NCBI GenBank assembly: GCA_003116975.1
Contig: BGKB01000129.1
Location: 62,001-126,000, forward strand
Direction of reading: 5' to 3'
DNA: 64,000 nt
DNA from: Aurantiochytrium sp. KH105
Taxonomy: Eukaryota > Sar > Bigyra > Thraustochytrida > Thraustochytriidae
How positions within the stretch are numbered: the stretch's first letter is position 1; each line of letters opens with the position of its first letter. This document shows, piece after piece, positions 27,808-39,474 of the stretch. The notes beneath the pieces are model-generated. The model had not been told where the DNA came from and did not search any database. It saw only the letters and a list, made by a program, of their open reading frames with translations. The position numbers and the translations under genes are program-made.

Positions 27808-27903
27808 GGTCAGGCCTGGCGTGGCCTGGGGCTTGGCCAAGCCTGGGGCTTGGCCAAGCCTGGGGCTTGGCCAAGCCTGGGGCTTGCCTGACCAGGCCTG
27901 GCG
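27808..27903 (+). repeat. 17-base tandem repeat with internal palindromes, flanked by inverted and direct repeats
   Basis: CCTGGGGCTTGGCCAAG repeats exactly at 27825, 27842 and 27859, with a partial fourth copy. Each unit contains the 10-base palindrome CTTGGCCAAG. Arms GGTCAGGC (27808-27815) and GCCTGACC (27886-27893) are complementary, and AGGCCTGGCG occurs at both edges (27812 and 27894). The block begins two bases past the RUN/TLDc stop codon. Confidence 0.85.
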
Positions 27904-29325
27904 AGGAGGGCAAATTGCCCAGCAGTACTAGGCCTCCTAAAGAACAGGAAAGAAACCACGAGTGCAGGGCCTGCTCCACCTGTCCACCACCGAGTTTCCG
28001 TGGGAAGGCCAAGCAAGCGCGCAAGCGTGCAAGCGTGCAACTGCAGCTAACAGGTGTATAGAACTTGAAGAAACCAGAAAGTAAAGCTCAGGCGCTCAGG
28101 CCATCCTTGATACAATCGGCGGCACGATGGGTGCGTTCGTCAGAGTTCATTGTTTGCTCAACCCGATGTCGTTTCATCAAAGGTTGGTTTGGCGGATCGA
28201 TCGATCGATCGTTCGATCGACCGATGATCCAGGCTTCTTCTTTTTCTCCTTTGCTTGCTCTTTCCCACCACTAGCTTGCCTTTCGAGGCCTTCCTTCTTC
28301 ATTCCCGAGGGGTGGGTGTGTGGGTTGCTGAAGCTCCCGGCGGTCGTCTTCGCGAGAGTGGCAAGACGCCCGCCCTGCTGGCGCGGCTCGAGGTCGGCCC
28401 CTTGATTTTCTCGCCATTCTTTGCTCCCTCGCACGAAGGTACTGCCAGCCAGACTGCGAGCGCGAGCCGAGTGAGAACTAGCTGGCGTGCTGTCTGTCTA
28501 GTGCCAACTTTGCGCGCTAGCTTCCTTCGCGTCTTCGTGCCTTCGTGGCTTCCTTGCTTCGTTCCTGCGGTCCTTTGTTATACTTGCTTCGCCCCTCCAG
28601 AATCGCGCTTTCGTCCGGGGCGGGCGGCGGGTGCATCGCGCGTCGCAGCGTCGCCTTTTCCGCGAGCGAGCGCCGCGTTTTGGCGCGGACCCGCGAAGCC
28701 GCTGCCGTCGCGCACTTGATTTCTTTTTCTGGTCTCCCGCGGGGCTCGTGCCAGAGGGCGCGAGGGCGGGAGGCAGAGAGAGACTGGTTGGGTGCCGGAG
28801 AGGGACGGAGCGAGGAGGATGGAGATCCATCCTCGCCTCGCGCGGCCCATTTCATGGATTTGCAGCGATCGATCGAACGGTTTCCAGGGCCCAGAACGGC
28901 GTCTTCACAGTGCACGGCAGGAAGGCAGGCAGGCTTCCTTCGATCGCAGTCGCGTCCGTGAATATTGCCAACTGGAAGCGCGGCTCTAGGCCTACCTGCT
29001 CCAGCACCCTCGCCGCTCGTCCGGGCCCTCGAGGCGCTCCGGAAGCGAGGCGAGGCGAGCGCGCAGTTGTTTGCTGAATTGTTTCTTCGTTTTCAAATCA
29101 TTCATTCATGTTTGTCTGTGCGAGCGAGCAAGGCTTGCGAACTTACGGTCTCCTGGCCGCCAGGAAGCTGCTGAGACTCTCATCTCTCATGTCCTCCGTC
29201 CCACATGCACCACGTCCGAGGACTTCTTTAGCAGGGCCGGCCCGGCCGAGGCTTCTTTTCCCGCGCACGTTTCGAGCCGCCAGAGTCCGCCCGTTGGTTC
29301 GCGGGCCGTCGCGAGCTCGCGACAA

Positions 29326-29360
29326 GTCTGGTCTGGTCTGGTCTGGTCTGGTCTGGTCTG
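29326..29360 (+). repeat. (GTCTG)7 tandem repeat
   Basis: Seven exact pentamers, followed by ATCTGGTC. The unit is the reverse complement of the (ACCAG)n array at 40166-40215. Confidence 0.85.
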
Positions 29361-30649
29361 ATCTGGTCAGGCCGGGCCTCGCTCGGCTCTATGCAAGACT
29401 TTGCACCCGACTCGTCTTGATCGTATTGCCCTCGTACCGCACGCCACTGCACGGCGCTCTACTTTCCTTCCAGCCCTGCCTCTATCATTGTAAAACTGCC
29501 CAGGGTTTGGGTTCGCAGCGTGTCCAATGCCGGCGCGGATGTTGTTGTTATTCTTCTTGTCCTGCACTGCAGCTGGCTGGCTGGCTTCCTGTCGGAGATT
29601 GCTCGTCTATTTTCCGAGCGCAGCCAGGGTCGCCTGGCTGGTGCAACCGCGCGCGAGCTGCCAGGTAAGTATAAAGGTGTTGTAGCGCCAGCTTGGATTT
29701 GTTTTTTTTTGTGTTGCTCGTTGTGACGGTTTTGACGTTCCCGGCTTCGATTGTTTGTATACCCTCGGGAGACCCGTCGCAGTTTCGGGCTGCGATCTTT
29801 AGCCACTCGGCGGCCTTGCTACATTATCTTCGTTGCTTGCAGTTGCCAAAATCTTCTGATCGTGCCATGCTCGCGGTCTCTCGATCAATCGTCGATTGCA
29901 TGTTCAGGTCTCCCTTCTTGCACAATTCGCTGCTGCGGAAACTGGGGGATGAATTTTGGCGCGTGCGGCACGCCAGTGCAGCTATTGCTTGCCCGCTTTC
30001 TTTCACTGCGGTGCGTGCCACAGACTCGGGGAAGATCATGCGCCGTCGATGCGCCGCCTCGGCCCGAAAACCCCTGCAGCGAGCACAAGGTGCGCGGGAG
30101 CAGGCTGGGCTGAGCTGGACTGAGGCGCGGCATGCCCCCCGTTCCATCGCGCGTTCCATCGAAGCCCGCGTGAGCGAGAGGAGGACAAAGATGATGTGCA
30201 AATCGACCAAGCTTATTTTTTGCACCGCGACGATGATGGACGTCTCCCTCGGCACGGCCAACGCGACGCAGCTCGACAAGCAATGGCAGCGAGGCGAGAC
30301 CGAGCTCGTCGCGTTGTGCACGAAAAGATAACCAGCGTGGCGAGGCCAGTGATGCGTGGAGAGAAGTCCTCGCGGTGACGACCGCGACAACAAGCCCGCC
30401 AGCCACCGCACACGCCAGTCGAGTGACCGGCGACGCAGAGGTATCCTCGCTTTGTGCTCAAGGTAGGTAGGTGCTGGCACGCTGGCAAGCAGCAAGTAGT
30501 AGCGAAGAGCGAGCGAGCGGTGCGTCATCCTGCTCCCCGCGTGCGTCTTGTTTCTTTCTCAAGGTCTGCTCGCTCTCGACGTGCAGCTCCAGCGGGGCGG
30601 GGAGATGAGTGCGGCCTGGCTAGTTGGCTGGCTGGCTGGCAACCAAGGG

Positions 30650-30695
30650 GACGTGACGTGACGCGACGCGACGCGACGCGACGCGACGCGACGCG
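30650..30695 (+). repeat. (GACGT)2(GACGC)7 tandem repeat
   Basis: Pentamer array with a one-base switch from T to C after the second unit. Confidence 0.85.
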
Positions 30696-31218
30696 CATTG
30701 CGACGGAGCTGGAGCTGATGAGAGATGCTGATGGTTCAAATAACTACAGGCATGCTGCGCTGTGCGTCGCGGTCGGCCATCGAGGGGAGGACGACAGAGC
30801 GCGTGCCCGGGCCGGCGCTCAAGCTGCGCGGCCGCTGCCGCGTCCGTCGCCCTGCCTGCCTGCCTAGCTTGCCCAACGCGCGGGCGTGGGAGCGGTGTCA
30901 TGCGCTTTCAAAACCGAGCCATGCACCCATCCACGACTCATCCCCCATCCTCCCTCCATCCGCCGTCGCCCTTCACACCGACCGACCGACGGACCAGTCG
31001 CCACGGCCGCCCGCTCGCCCAACCGACGGAGCGCTTCTTCTCTCGCGCGCGTCCCTGCCACGCCTCCGTCGCGTGCGGTGCGTGCAGGGACGGCGCTTTG
31101 TGCGCCGTAGCGCGGCCGGGTCGAAGCATTGGCAGCTGCAACTCGAAAAGAAGTTGAGAGGAGCAAGAAAGGTCATTTCCTAACTCGTTCCTAACTGTAA
31201 GAAAAGAAGGAAAGAAAG

Positions 31219-31344
31219 AACTCGAACTCGAACTCGAACTCGAACTCTAACTCGATGTTGGTCGAAGAAGAACTCAAACTCGAACTCGAACTCGAAGAAG
31301 AACCCGAACCCAAACAAGAAGAAAGAAGAAGAAGAAGAAGAAAA
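31219..31344 (+). repeat. (GAACTC)n and (GAA)n compound microsatellite
   Basis: Hexamer copies at 31219-31254 and 31270-31296 grade into GAA triplets at 31318-31344. The plus strand is mostly purine. Confidence 0.8.
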
Positions 31345-33385
31345 GTATAGTTGTTCTTTGGAAAGAACCCGGTCGAGTGACCATGCGCGTCGAGGAAACC
31401 CGTGTGCCGGTTGCAGGGGCGAAATGAACACCTCGACGCGCACTTGGGAGCTCGCGTCTCGTGCGAGGTGCGCGACGCAGACTCGCTCTCACTCTCGATC
31501 CGCCATCCCGACTGCGCCTGCGGCGTTGACCCGGACGCGCAGCGGGAGGGAGTGATGAGGGAGGGACGCGGCGAGGCGAGGCGAGGCAGAAAAAGAGGCA
31601 GCGAGGGAGGGACGGAGATGTCGATCGCTGACATGAGATGAGCTCTCAGGCACTCGCTCGATCGATTGCTTGATCTTCCGCGACCGCCATGATCGCCACC
31701 GCGCCGCACACGTCCGCGTTCCGAATTTCATTCTCTTGCGCTCGCTCCCCCAAAGCCCGCCAGCCCGGACAGGCTACATTCATTCGCCCACGAGGAAAAC
31801 GTCCCAGGCCCTCAGTGGAGCTTGGCGACGAGGTCGATCGTCATAGAACGACCAACCTAACCCCCAAGTCCAAGTGGCCGTCCGGCCGCGCTGGCGCCGC
31901 ATCTTCTGGACCGTGCCCGTCTGTCCGTCGCGCCCAATCCCTCGCCCGCTCGCGCGGGCGTCCCCGCGCCCGGCGTCCCGGCTGCCGCGGCGGGGAAGCG
32001 TCGCGCGCGTCCGGGTTTCCGGGGTTCGTGCTGGCGGAGAAGACAGACAGACAGACATGTCCATGTCCAAGTCGAAGATCTACGATGTCACTAGCCCCTG
32101 GTAGGTCGGGAGGGAGCTGCCCCGTTCGTGATCTTTCATTCCTTCATGCGCAAGGCAAGACGCCGTTGCACGGCCAGAAGAAGAGCAACGACAACTTGAA
32201 GGACTCGGAGGGGAAGAGCAAGTTTTGGAGCGTCGAGGTGGTTGGTCCAAAGGGGGCCAGAGGCCTCTCTGCCGCGCCTCGCCGACGCGTCTCGCGCGGC
32301 GAGGTTTGCAACGCCTCGCCTCTGACGCGAAGCCAGGAGCTCGACGTCGGTCGCCAATTTGAAGAAGCAGCCCGGACGAAGGAAGAGCGCAAAGAAACAG
32401 CCAACGTTTGGTTGCAAGTGATCGATCGACCGAGCGACCGACGCACCGAGCGATCGATTCGAACCAGCGAACCTGTGACGCGACGCAAGCGGTGTGCACG
32501 CGTGTCTCTCGCCGTCGACCTCCGGGACTTGGTTGCGGCTCGCGGTTAAAGCGGGGCATTTGTATCAACCGAGTCGAGCGCGGCCTGGTGGATGATGCGC
32601 GTCGAGTGGAGTCGCCCTGAGTGGAGTCGCATTACGTCGAGTCTGCACCTGGGTCAGACAGAGATCCCGAGTCGCGTCGCGTCCGTCGTCACGCCCAAGA
32701 TCATGCAAAGAAAGAACACAACCCATCGGCAATGATAGTTGCTGTTGCTTGGGGATGATGCTCAATCAACGATGACAGTGAGGCTGAAACGCAGCACGAG
32801 TACGACAAAGCATATTTGAGTGCTTCGCTCCTTTGCGCTGGGGCGTCGCAAGCCACTCCGACTCGGCCTGGCTTGGCTCTTCTTCTTTTCTTGGTTTGGA
32901 GATCCTCGATCTGGGCTCCGTGGCATGGAGCTTTTTTGCTACCGTCCCGGGACGAACTGTCCCTGCGAATTTGAGTCGTCGGCGGACTCTTGCGCGGCGC
33001 GATTCGAACCAGGCAGGCAGGGCACTGAAAGCAGGTCGTGCCCGCTCCTGGGCACCTTCTCGCGAGGACAAGCGTGCGCGTCCTTGGCTGCAGCCAGTCA
33101 GTCAGCCAGCCGACCCGAGGCTGTCTGTAAGCGCGCTTCTACGTTGTAGAAATCTGGCTTGCTCTCTCTCTCTCTCTCTCTCTTTGGTTGGCTGGGTTCA
33201 GTCGCTCGCTGCAGCTGGTGGAGCAGAGCAGGCTGCATGCCGCCAGCGTTGCAATCTTGATGTTGATCTTGATGTTGACCTTGATCTTGATCGCGGACGG
33301 CGGGTGGGGCTTCGTTCTCTGCGGCCGAGCCATGAGTCGCCTAAAATTTCTTTCTTGGCGGCCTCCAGAGCCACGAGTCCTTTTG

Positions 33386-33413
33386 CTTGCCTTGCCTTGC
33401 CTTGCCTTGCCTT
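33386..33413 (+). repeat. (CTTGC)n tandem repeat
   Basis: Five consecutive CTTGC units plus a partial copy. Confidence 0.8.
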
Positions 33414-34559
33414 ATTGCCTCAAGACACGAATGCAGCCTGGCTGCTGCACAGCTAGAAGGATCGACACAGGCTCGAGGCGTTTTCCCGCGTCTACTTTCT
33501 TTTCTCTCCTTTTCTTTTGCTCGCGTCTCCCGTCCGAGCAAGATTTGCAACGCCAGCCGAGTCGTGATGACGCCGGCGCCTCGCACCCTGCCGCCTCGAA
33601 AGAGGGGACTCGCTCGCTCGATGTGCGTGAATGAAAGCCTCCCCGCGCGGCGCTGTAACCATCCCGACGCGGCATCACGACCAAAGATCCTCGCCATGCA
33701 AGAGCAACGAGCAGCAGCATGGCAGCAGCCGCCGCCTTCGGTAGCCGAGTGATCCGTCGATCCCTCGACCGTTCTCCGCCGCCCCATCGTCGACGCAGCG
33801 CGCGGCTCGCTCACCTAAACGCTCGGCTCGGCTCGGCTCGGCTTCGATGTCGAGCAGCAGCAGCAGCGGCTGCGGCGGCGGCGGCACCTCGACGCGGCGG
33901 ATCTTGTCGTCTCGCGGCGCGTCGCGGCCTCCGCCTCTGCCGCGTCATGGCATCGCAGCGCGCTGCATGCAGATGCATGCTCGTCAGGCACGCGTGCGTA
34001 CGTCCACCCCGCGCCGATTTCCGAGCGCCACGAACGACAGGAGCTTCGTGTCGTGTCGCGCCCGCCCGCCTGCCTGCCAGTCAGGACCTCCGCCGCGCTC
34101 GTGCTGCGCGTGAGCTGCTCTTGCGCGCGGTCGGCTCGCCTGATCTCGGTCTCGGACCGGGTGGGCGTGGGCGATCGAAGCAGTGACCTCCCCTCGGTGT
34201 ACCAGGGTGCCGGAGCGAGATGTGGACTGTGCGCAAAGGCGACTTCGGGCCCGGCGGCTCCGGCCTCGCCATCAATCTCGAGCTCGCGCTGGCCGCCCTC
34301 GTGGTCCGCGTCGAGGTCCGCGTCGAGGGCGAGGGAGGCCCGGGTCGTCGAGGATTTTTGGGCGGCGAGGCGGGACCGGGCCGGCGGGCTGGCTAGGCGC
34401 CGGCCTAGGACGGCGCAGGGTCTGAGGCAGCGGGCGGGCCGCGAGCAGTAGGGCCCAGGGCACCACCTGCCAGCTGGTGCTGCTGCAGCAGCTGCTGCTG
34501 GCAGTGGCTCGAGCATCGCGTTCCAAAGTTTCGAATGCCGCGCGCGTGAAGGTATAGTA

Positions 34560-34586
34560 ATTCATTCATTCATTCATTCATTCATT
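34560..34586 (+). repeat. (ATTC)n tandem repeat
   Basis: Six to seven tetramers, one of the few AT-richer arrays in this block. Confidence 0.85.
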
Positions 34587-35228
34587 GATCCATGCATTCG
34601 TGCGTTTGTTTGCAGAACTGCAATTCCATTCGTAGTCGCATCGCATCGCATCAAAACGCCCGCGGAGGTGCAGCAGCAGGTTTTCCGGGTTGTCGTCGTC
34701 GCCGCGCGAATCCTAAAAAGCAAAACAGCCAACTGGCCCAGTATACATACAGAGAGCGAAGCAAACCTCCAAAGGGCCAAAGTCCACTAGCAGCAGGAGC
34801 GGTGGCTTCCTGGCGCTGAGCGAGCGCAGTCTACGGCGCAGATCTGCCGTCCATCTTCTTCGCACCGCAGGCGCCTGCGAATTGGTTTGCGTGCTCCACG
34901 CCCGGCGTGGTGCCGATCAGTTTCGCGCAGCCTCGCGGTCCGTGGTTGTCCGTCTTGCTGCTGCAAAATCAAATCGGCCATTCCTGGCGTCGTTGTCGTC
35001 ATCGTCGTTGCCGCCGCCGCCGCCGTCGCGAAAAGTCCGCGTCCGAATTCGCAACGGTAAGCCGCAGACGCCCGCATTGCTTCGTTTGCGCGAGTAGTAC
35101 GTACGCGCGCACGCAGGGGCGCACGCACATCCGCGCGCGCCATTCGCCACGCGATTGAAAGGAAGCAAGGAAGACTTGAGAATTGAATTGATTCGAGCAA
35201 AAAGCTCGAAGGGGACGTACGTGCCTGC

Positions 35229-35278
35229 GCGTACGTACGTACGCACGCACGCACGCACGCACGCACGCACGTACGTAC
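35229..35278 (+). repeat. (GTAC)n(GCAC)n(GTAC)n compound repeat
   Basis: A central GCAC array is flanked on both sides by GTACGTAC, so the ends are self-complementary and could fold back. Confidence 0.8.
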
Positions 35279-35619
35279 TCGAGGCTGCTCGGCGTAAGAA
35301 AACTCTGGCTAGTGGCAACCGACCGTGCGCCGCTGCCGGGTTATTGCAGTATCTTCTACATCTTTCGAAGGAAGCCCGCGCGGTCGCACAACCGCGCGCG
35401 CAGTGCAGGACTGCTTGCTCGGCCCCAATCTGGAAGCCTAAAACCTGAGGCTTGCTTGCATCATACGGTGTGGCAAACCCCTTCGCGCCACCTAGGCCTG
35501 GCTTGCCCTGGCTTACCCTGGCTTGGCTTATCAGCATTGCCTGAAGGAGGAAAAAACAGTGTGGTGGCAATCTGGTCTGCTCGACAAAGCCCCACTTTGC
35601 AAAAGCACAAAGCGCACGG

Positions 35620-35663
35620 TACGGCACGGCACGGCGCGGCACGCACGCACGCACGCACGCACG
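35620..35663 (+). repeat. ACGGC / GCAC tandem repeat
   Basis: Three ACGGC pentamers run into six ACGC tetramers. Confidence 0.7.
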
Positions 35664-36541
35664 GTTTTCCTTTCCCCATCTCTCACTCCCGCCGGCTGCG
35701 CTGGGTGCACGCAGCTACTGCTGGCAGTGAGTGGCTGCTGCTTTTTCTTCCTTCCTGCCACAGACCTCCGCATCCGCGGCATCGAGGAGATCATCCATCC
35801 GCATCCGCCGTATCCACACACGTCGCGCGGATTCGATCTGCGCTCGCGAACCGGGGCGGGCGCGCGCGCGAGGGAGAGAGAGAGAGATCTCCATCGTTCG
35901 AGCTTGTTTGCTTTCTTTTCTTTCGACATCGACACGCGCCATCTGGCTTGGCCCGCGCGCTGCAGCCAGCTGGTGCCGGCCGTGGCGGGCCGTGGCGAGC
36001 ACGATACGTCCAAGCAGCAGCAGCAACAGCAGCAGCAGTAGCGGCAGATCTCGAACGAGGTTGTCGACTTGCCCTTGCTTGCCTGCGAATTTGCTTGCTT
36101 GCCTGCGAATTTCGTCGTGTAGGCGCCGCCGGCGCGTGAACAGACGAGGTACTCTCTCCGTGCGACGGCGCGTTTTGACTGCCGTGGCTGGCGTCCGCAC
36201 GAGGTCGTGATCAACGAGCGAGCGAGCGAGCGAGCGAGCGGGACCAGCCGTTCGGCCACGGGTGCCAGGGACCGGAGCGGAGCGGAGTCGGGCCTGGCCT
36301 CTCATCTCCGGGTCCGCTCGCAATTATCCCATCACTTCTCCGTTCATACTCTATTACCTGTGCCTGCGCCTGCGTCACTCGCTGTCAATCAATCAATTAA
36401 CCAGCGAAGCGCAATTTGCAAAGCCGCCTTCTTCGCATCGCGCCTCGCGTCTTGCGGCGACCAGGTCGTGGCGCGGAGCGACGTGGAGGCCTGGCGTGGC
36501 GGGAGGGATCTCGTAACTCACCCAACAGCCTGGATCTGATC

Positions 36542-36554
36542 ATTCGCGACAATA
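36542..36554 (+). repeat. Left 13-base inverted repeat of the candidate element
   Basis: ATTCGCGACAATA, the exact reverse complement of 38220-38232, about 1.67 kb away. Confidence 0.7.
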
Positions 36555-37074
36555 AACAGCTTGCTCGTTCCGTTTGGTTCTGATCGTGCCTCCCCATGGA
36601 GGAGGGTTTTCTATTTCGAGACCCCGTAGCGTCAGGTGGCAAAAAATGGGTTCCGGTCGGCCAAAGGCTGCAGCATGCTGGCGGCGGGTAAGAGATAGCA
36701 GATAGCGATGGCCCCGACGTGCCTTGCAGCCGTCTGTGCGTTGCCGCGCACGTCGGCGCGCGTGGCGACGGCAGCTTCACTGTGCGGGAGAGGGGTGCAC
36801 GAGACTCCCTAAAGTAGCATACTTCTGCGTTTCCGCGCGTTGCCTTTGTGAGCAACTGCATCCCCAGCAGCCGTTTGTATTGGTCATCGTCGCTTCGACC
36901 TCCTTTCGACGCTTCGCTATCGTTGTCGTCGCGAAAGCAAGCAAGTGCCTCATCTCTGCAGAGAAGGCTATCTACGTGCACGTGCTCGTGCCCTTACCCG
37001 CGCGCATTCGACCTCAGCAGGCGACTCTACGGATTGAGCCGGGCTCAGAACGTTGAGCACCTTTTTTCCTGTCG

Positions 37075-38307
37075 ATGACTACCACGGGAGGATCAAGCGA
37101 AGGGTGCGATCGACAGGTGCTTCCTGAGCGAGAGCGGCATCCAGATGAATACATCTTTGACGCAGTTCGCTCACGCGCAATGTACCGCGGTAAGAAGAAT
37201 AGATTTGAGGGGGGCGCTGAGGTGCTGGTCTTCAAGACTCTTGATGATGCAGATGAAGTCCTCAAGCTTCTCAATGTGAAGAGCACAATGTCTCAAGGTC
37301 GTGGACGGATAACAAAGCCTGGCAGAGGCTTCTTTACTTTTCTGGCGTCCTTAAACGATGTTTCCTCTGAAGGCCGTGCACCTCAGAACGGCTTCGCTGT
37401 GGCTGCACGCGTTATCCTCAGCGCGTTCCGTGACCAAGCCAAGCCAATCCCATCCATTCTCGTCGACGATCAAGGAGGGCGCACCGCAGATACATGGCCC
37501 AAGACACTACATAAAAGCAAAATTATCACGAAGGCTGAGGCTGACCTTGACCGGGCAGTACAAGCCGATGCTCCCCTCACTACGTGGACTGAGCGCTGGT
37601 CATGTCGTGTGAAGCGATCTCGGCAAGAAGATGGAGGCATGTCACGTGGGTCCAAACAGCGTCTTGCTATGATTCAGCTGCACGACCTTAAGCAGATCCT
37701 TAGTCTCCTTGAGTACACTAACCGCACTCGCAAAGTAGCCTTTTCCCGGCCCCACATGGTCTGGTTTGATGGGAACAAGAATGCTCGTCGTGTTGCGGTA
37801 GTAAATGCGATTGCGAGCGGCGAGCTATTTCAATCTATTTGTTCCGAATTAGACTCAGGAGAAGTGTTGAGCTCGCATGGCACGCCACCCGAACCCAGAG
37901 CAGACAACTCCTCCACGTCTCCTGCAGCAGCAGAGCCCGATGTATGCCGTAGTGGTTCTCTTCCTCCTGCGAATACACAACAGTACCCCACGGAGAGTAA
38001 TTCTGCGGGAGGTATCGCTTCAAGGCCGCGTCTTACTTCTCGAGCAGCCGTAGATCAGCAGATGGATCATCTGTTTCATGGCGTGAAGGCGATTGCAGAT
38101 TTTGCTAGCTTTGCGAAGAATGGAAGCAATGAAGTGCTCGACTTCGACACCGTACGCAAGGGTTACGAAGCAGCGCAGGCCCTCGTTGACATTGCCGAAG
38201 CCTGGGCCGGTCGGCAANGTATTGTCGCGAATTTTGCGCGTCACCCAACAGCCCGCCCGCCAGCTTCAGACAGGAAGGAACGGGCGCGGGCTTCGTATTT
38301 TTCTTAA
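37075..38307 (+). CDS. Unrecognised protein inside the repeat-bounded segment
   Basis: An open frame of 410 codons with normal amino acid composition, unlike the low-complexity frames around it. I do not recognise a domain. The N-terminal half looks globular: DEYIFDAVRSRAMYRGKKN, then ADEVLKLLNVKS, then a Trp-containing segment WTERWSCRVKRSRQ. A Ser/Pro-rich linker (about 265-330) and a helical segment (about 335-380: DQQMDHLFHGVKAIADFASF) follow. The base at 38218 is ambiguous (n), and the last 30 codons after it are repeat and flank sequence, so the true C-terminus is probably near there or shifted. It could be an element-encoded protein or an isolated host gene. Confidence 0.5.
   Translation: MTTTGGSSEGCDRQVLPERERHPDEYIFDAVRSRAMYRGKKNRFEGGAEVLVFKTLDDADEVLKLLNVKSTMSQGRGRITKPGRGFFTFLASLNDVSSEGRAPQNGFAVAARVILSAFRDQAKPIPSILVDDQGGRTADTWPKTLHKSKIITKAEADLDRAVQADAPLTTWTERWSCRVKRSRQEDGGMSRGSKQRLAMIQLHDLKQILSLLEYTNRTRKVAFSRPHMVWFDGNKNARRVAVVNAIASGELFQSICSELDSGEVLSSHGTPPEPRADNSSTSPAAAEPDVCRSGSLPPANTQQYPTESNSAGGIASRPRLTSRAAVDQQMDHLFHGVKAIADFASFAKNGSNEVLDFDTVRKGYEAAQALVDIAEAWAGRQXIVANFARHPTARPPASDRKERARASYFS
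38220..38232 (+). repeat. Right 13-base inverted repeat of the candidate element
   Basis: TATTGTCGCGAAT, the exact reverse complement of 36542-36554. It begins two bases after the ambiguous base at 38218. Confidence 0.7.
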
Positions 38308-38738
38308 ACCCCACCTCCTCCGCCTCCGCCTCCGTCTCCGTGCACGTCGTGCAACTATCTTACCGCAACTCCCGGAACTCCAGCGGCCGGACGCGCAACG
38401 CACGGACGTGAACCGCCTCCAGCCAAAGACAAGGCAAGAGTTCAAGGCGAAGCGGCAAGGCGAAGCGAAGCGAGAAGGCTTTTGTTTTGCATTTTTTACT
38501 GTCTGTACCATTTCGTACCAACCAAGCAAAAAGTGAAGGCAGAAGACTGCGCGGATCGCGCACGGACCGAATACGGAACCGCTAGAGCGGGCCGCCGGAG
38601 CAAAAGGTAGGACCAGAGAAGAAGGGTAGCGAAGAGAACGGGAACGGAGAACAGGGAGAACAGGAACGGGAAGAGGGGGTATCGCGCGAGTTCTGGGACT
38701 GCGGGGCCTCCCGAGTTCGTGTTCCACATTTTGCTTTT

Positions 38739-38774
<36 letters not shown>

Positions 38775-39439
38775 CTTTTCCTTTCTTTTTTCCTTTCGGA
38801 TTTTTCCCTTTCGATTCGATCCCTTTTTCGTTCGGTCGATTCTTTCGCATTTATCTGGCTTGCAGCTCGTTTCGCATCCTGTGTGCGTGCGTGTGTGCGT
38901 GCGTTTAAAGTGGCCACCGCGAGTCGCTTCGGCTGGCGCTTAGCTCCGTGCTGGTTCTTTTCTTTTCACCGCCAGCTGTTTTAGTAGGGCCCGTCTCGTT
39001 CGTCCTCGTTCAAGGCGGTTCTATTCAGCCCAGTTCACCAGTCTTCAGCCGCCGTCGCTTCGCTTCGCACTGCTTTGCTTTTGCTTTTGCTTTTCTTTTC
39101 TTTTCTTTTCTTCTTTCACAACCCAACCCGCCGCAGACCGACGCGCTGCTGGCTGGTCGCTGTTCTCTCCCTCGTAGGGAGCAGTTCGCGGGTGCTGCTT
39201 GGTTGACCTGGCTGGCTGACTGACTGACTGCCTTGCTGACAGACAGACAGACAGACAGACAGCCAGACCGCAGCCGACGGAAAGTCCAAAGAAAGAGCTC
39301 GATCGCCGCCGCGCCCCGCACGATTCTACACCTAGCTCCGCTCCCGCTTCCGCCCCCGCTCCCGCGTTGCTACTCGAACTCCCCAAGCGAACCCGGCACC
39401 CAAGCAAGCCAGCACGCAGAGCAGACGTTGAACGAAACT

Positions 39440-39440
<1 letters not shown>

Positions 39441-39473
<33 letters not shown>
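39441..39473 (+). repeat. (AAGC)n tandem repeat
   Basis: Eight AAGC units flanked on both sides by ACGTTGAAC (39425 and 39475), a direct repeat suggesting duplication around the array. Confidence 0.75.

Positions 39474-39474
<1 letters not shown>

Larger units (their letters stand above)
27806..36517. other. Gene-poor, short-tandem-repeat-rich region (left part)
   Basis: About 8.7 kb without any frame that resembles a protein family. The longest frames (up to 286 codons) are low-complexity products of GC-rich repeats. I see no transposase, reverse transcriptase or telomere repeat. A donor-like CAG|GTAAGTAT at about 29662 hints at a spliced non-coding transcript but is not proof. Repeats besides those listed separately: (GGATC/GATCG) at 28195-28225, (CT)n 33164-33183, GGCTC 33822-33841, GCTTGC variants 36060-36115 and (GAGC)n 36215-36240. 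Confidence 0.6.
36518..38253. mobile_element. Candidate mobile element bounded by nested direct and inverted repeats
   Basis: A 13-base direct repeat TCACCCAACAGCC occurs at 36518-36530 and 38241-38253. Just inside it, ATTCGCGACAATA (36542-36554) is exactly inverted as TATTGTCGCGAAT (38220-38232). The enclosed segment of about 1.7 kb carries one gene (37075-38307) with less GC-biased codons than most neighbours. Direct repeats outside inverted repeats resemble a target duplication around a terminal-inverted-repeat element, but 11 and 8 unmatched bases lie between the two repeat types. No transposase family is recognised, and the reading frame crosses the right repeat. Confidence 0.35.

Noticed and set aside
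29326-30695. CRISPR-like arrays suggested by regularly repeated units
   Set aside because: The units are contiguous 5-base microsatellites without spacers.
31689-32549. 286-codon frame in the gene-poor block
   Set aside because: Its composition is low-complexity Arg/Ser/Pro, overlapping frames on both strands are equally long, and no domain is recognisable.
32995-33030. tRNA-like B box on the minus strand (GGTTCGAATCG)
   Set aside because: The flanking bases cannot form a T-arm stem, and no A box lies at the right distance. A similar word at about 32455 fails in the same way.
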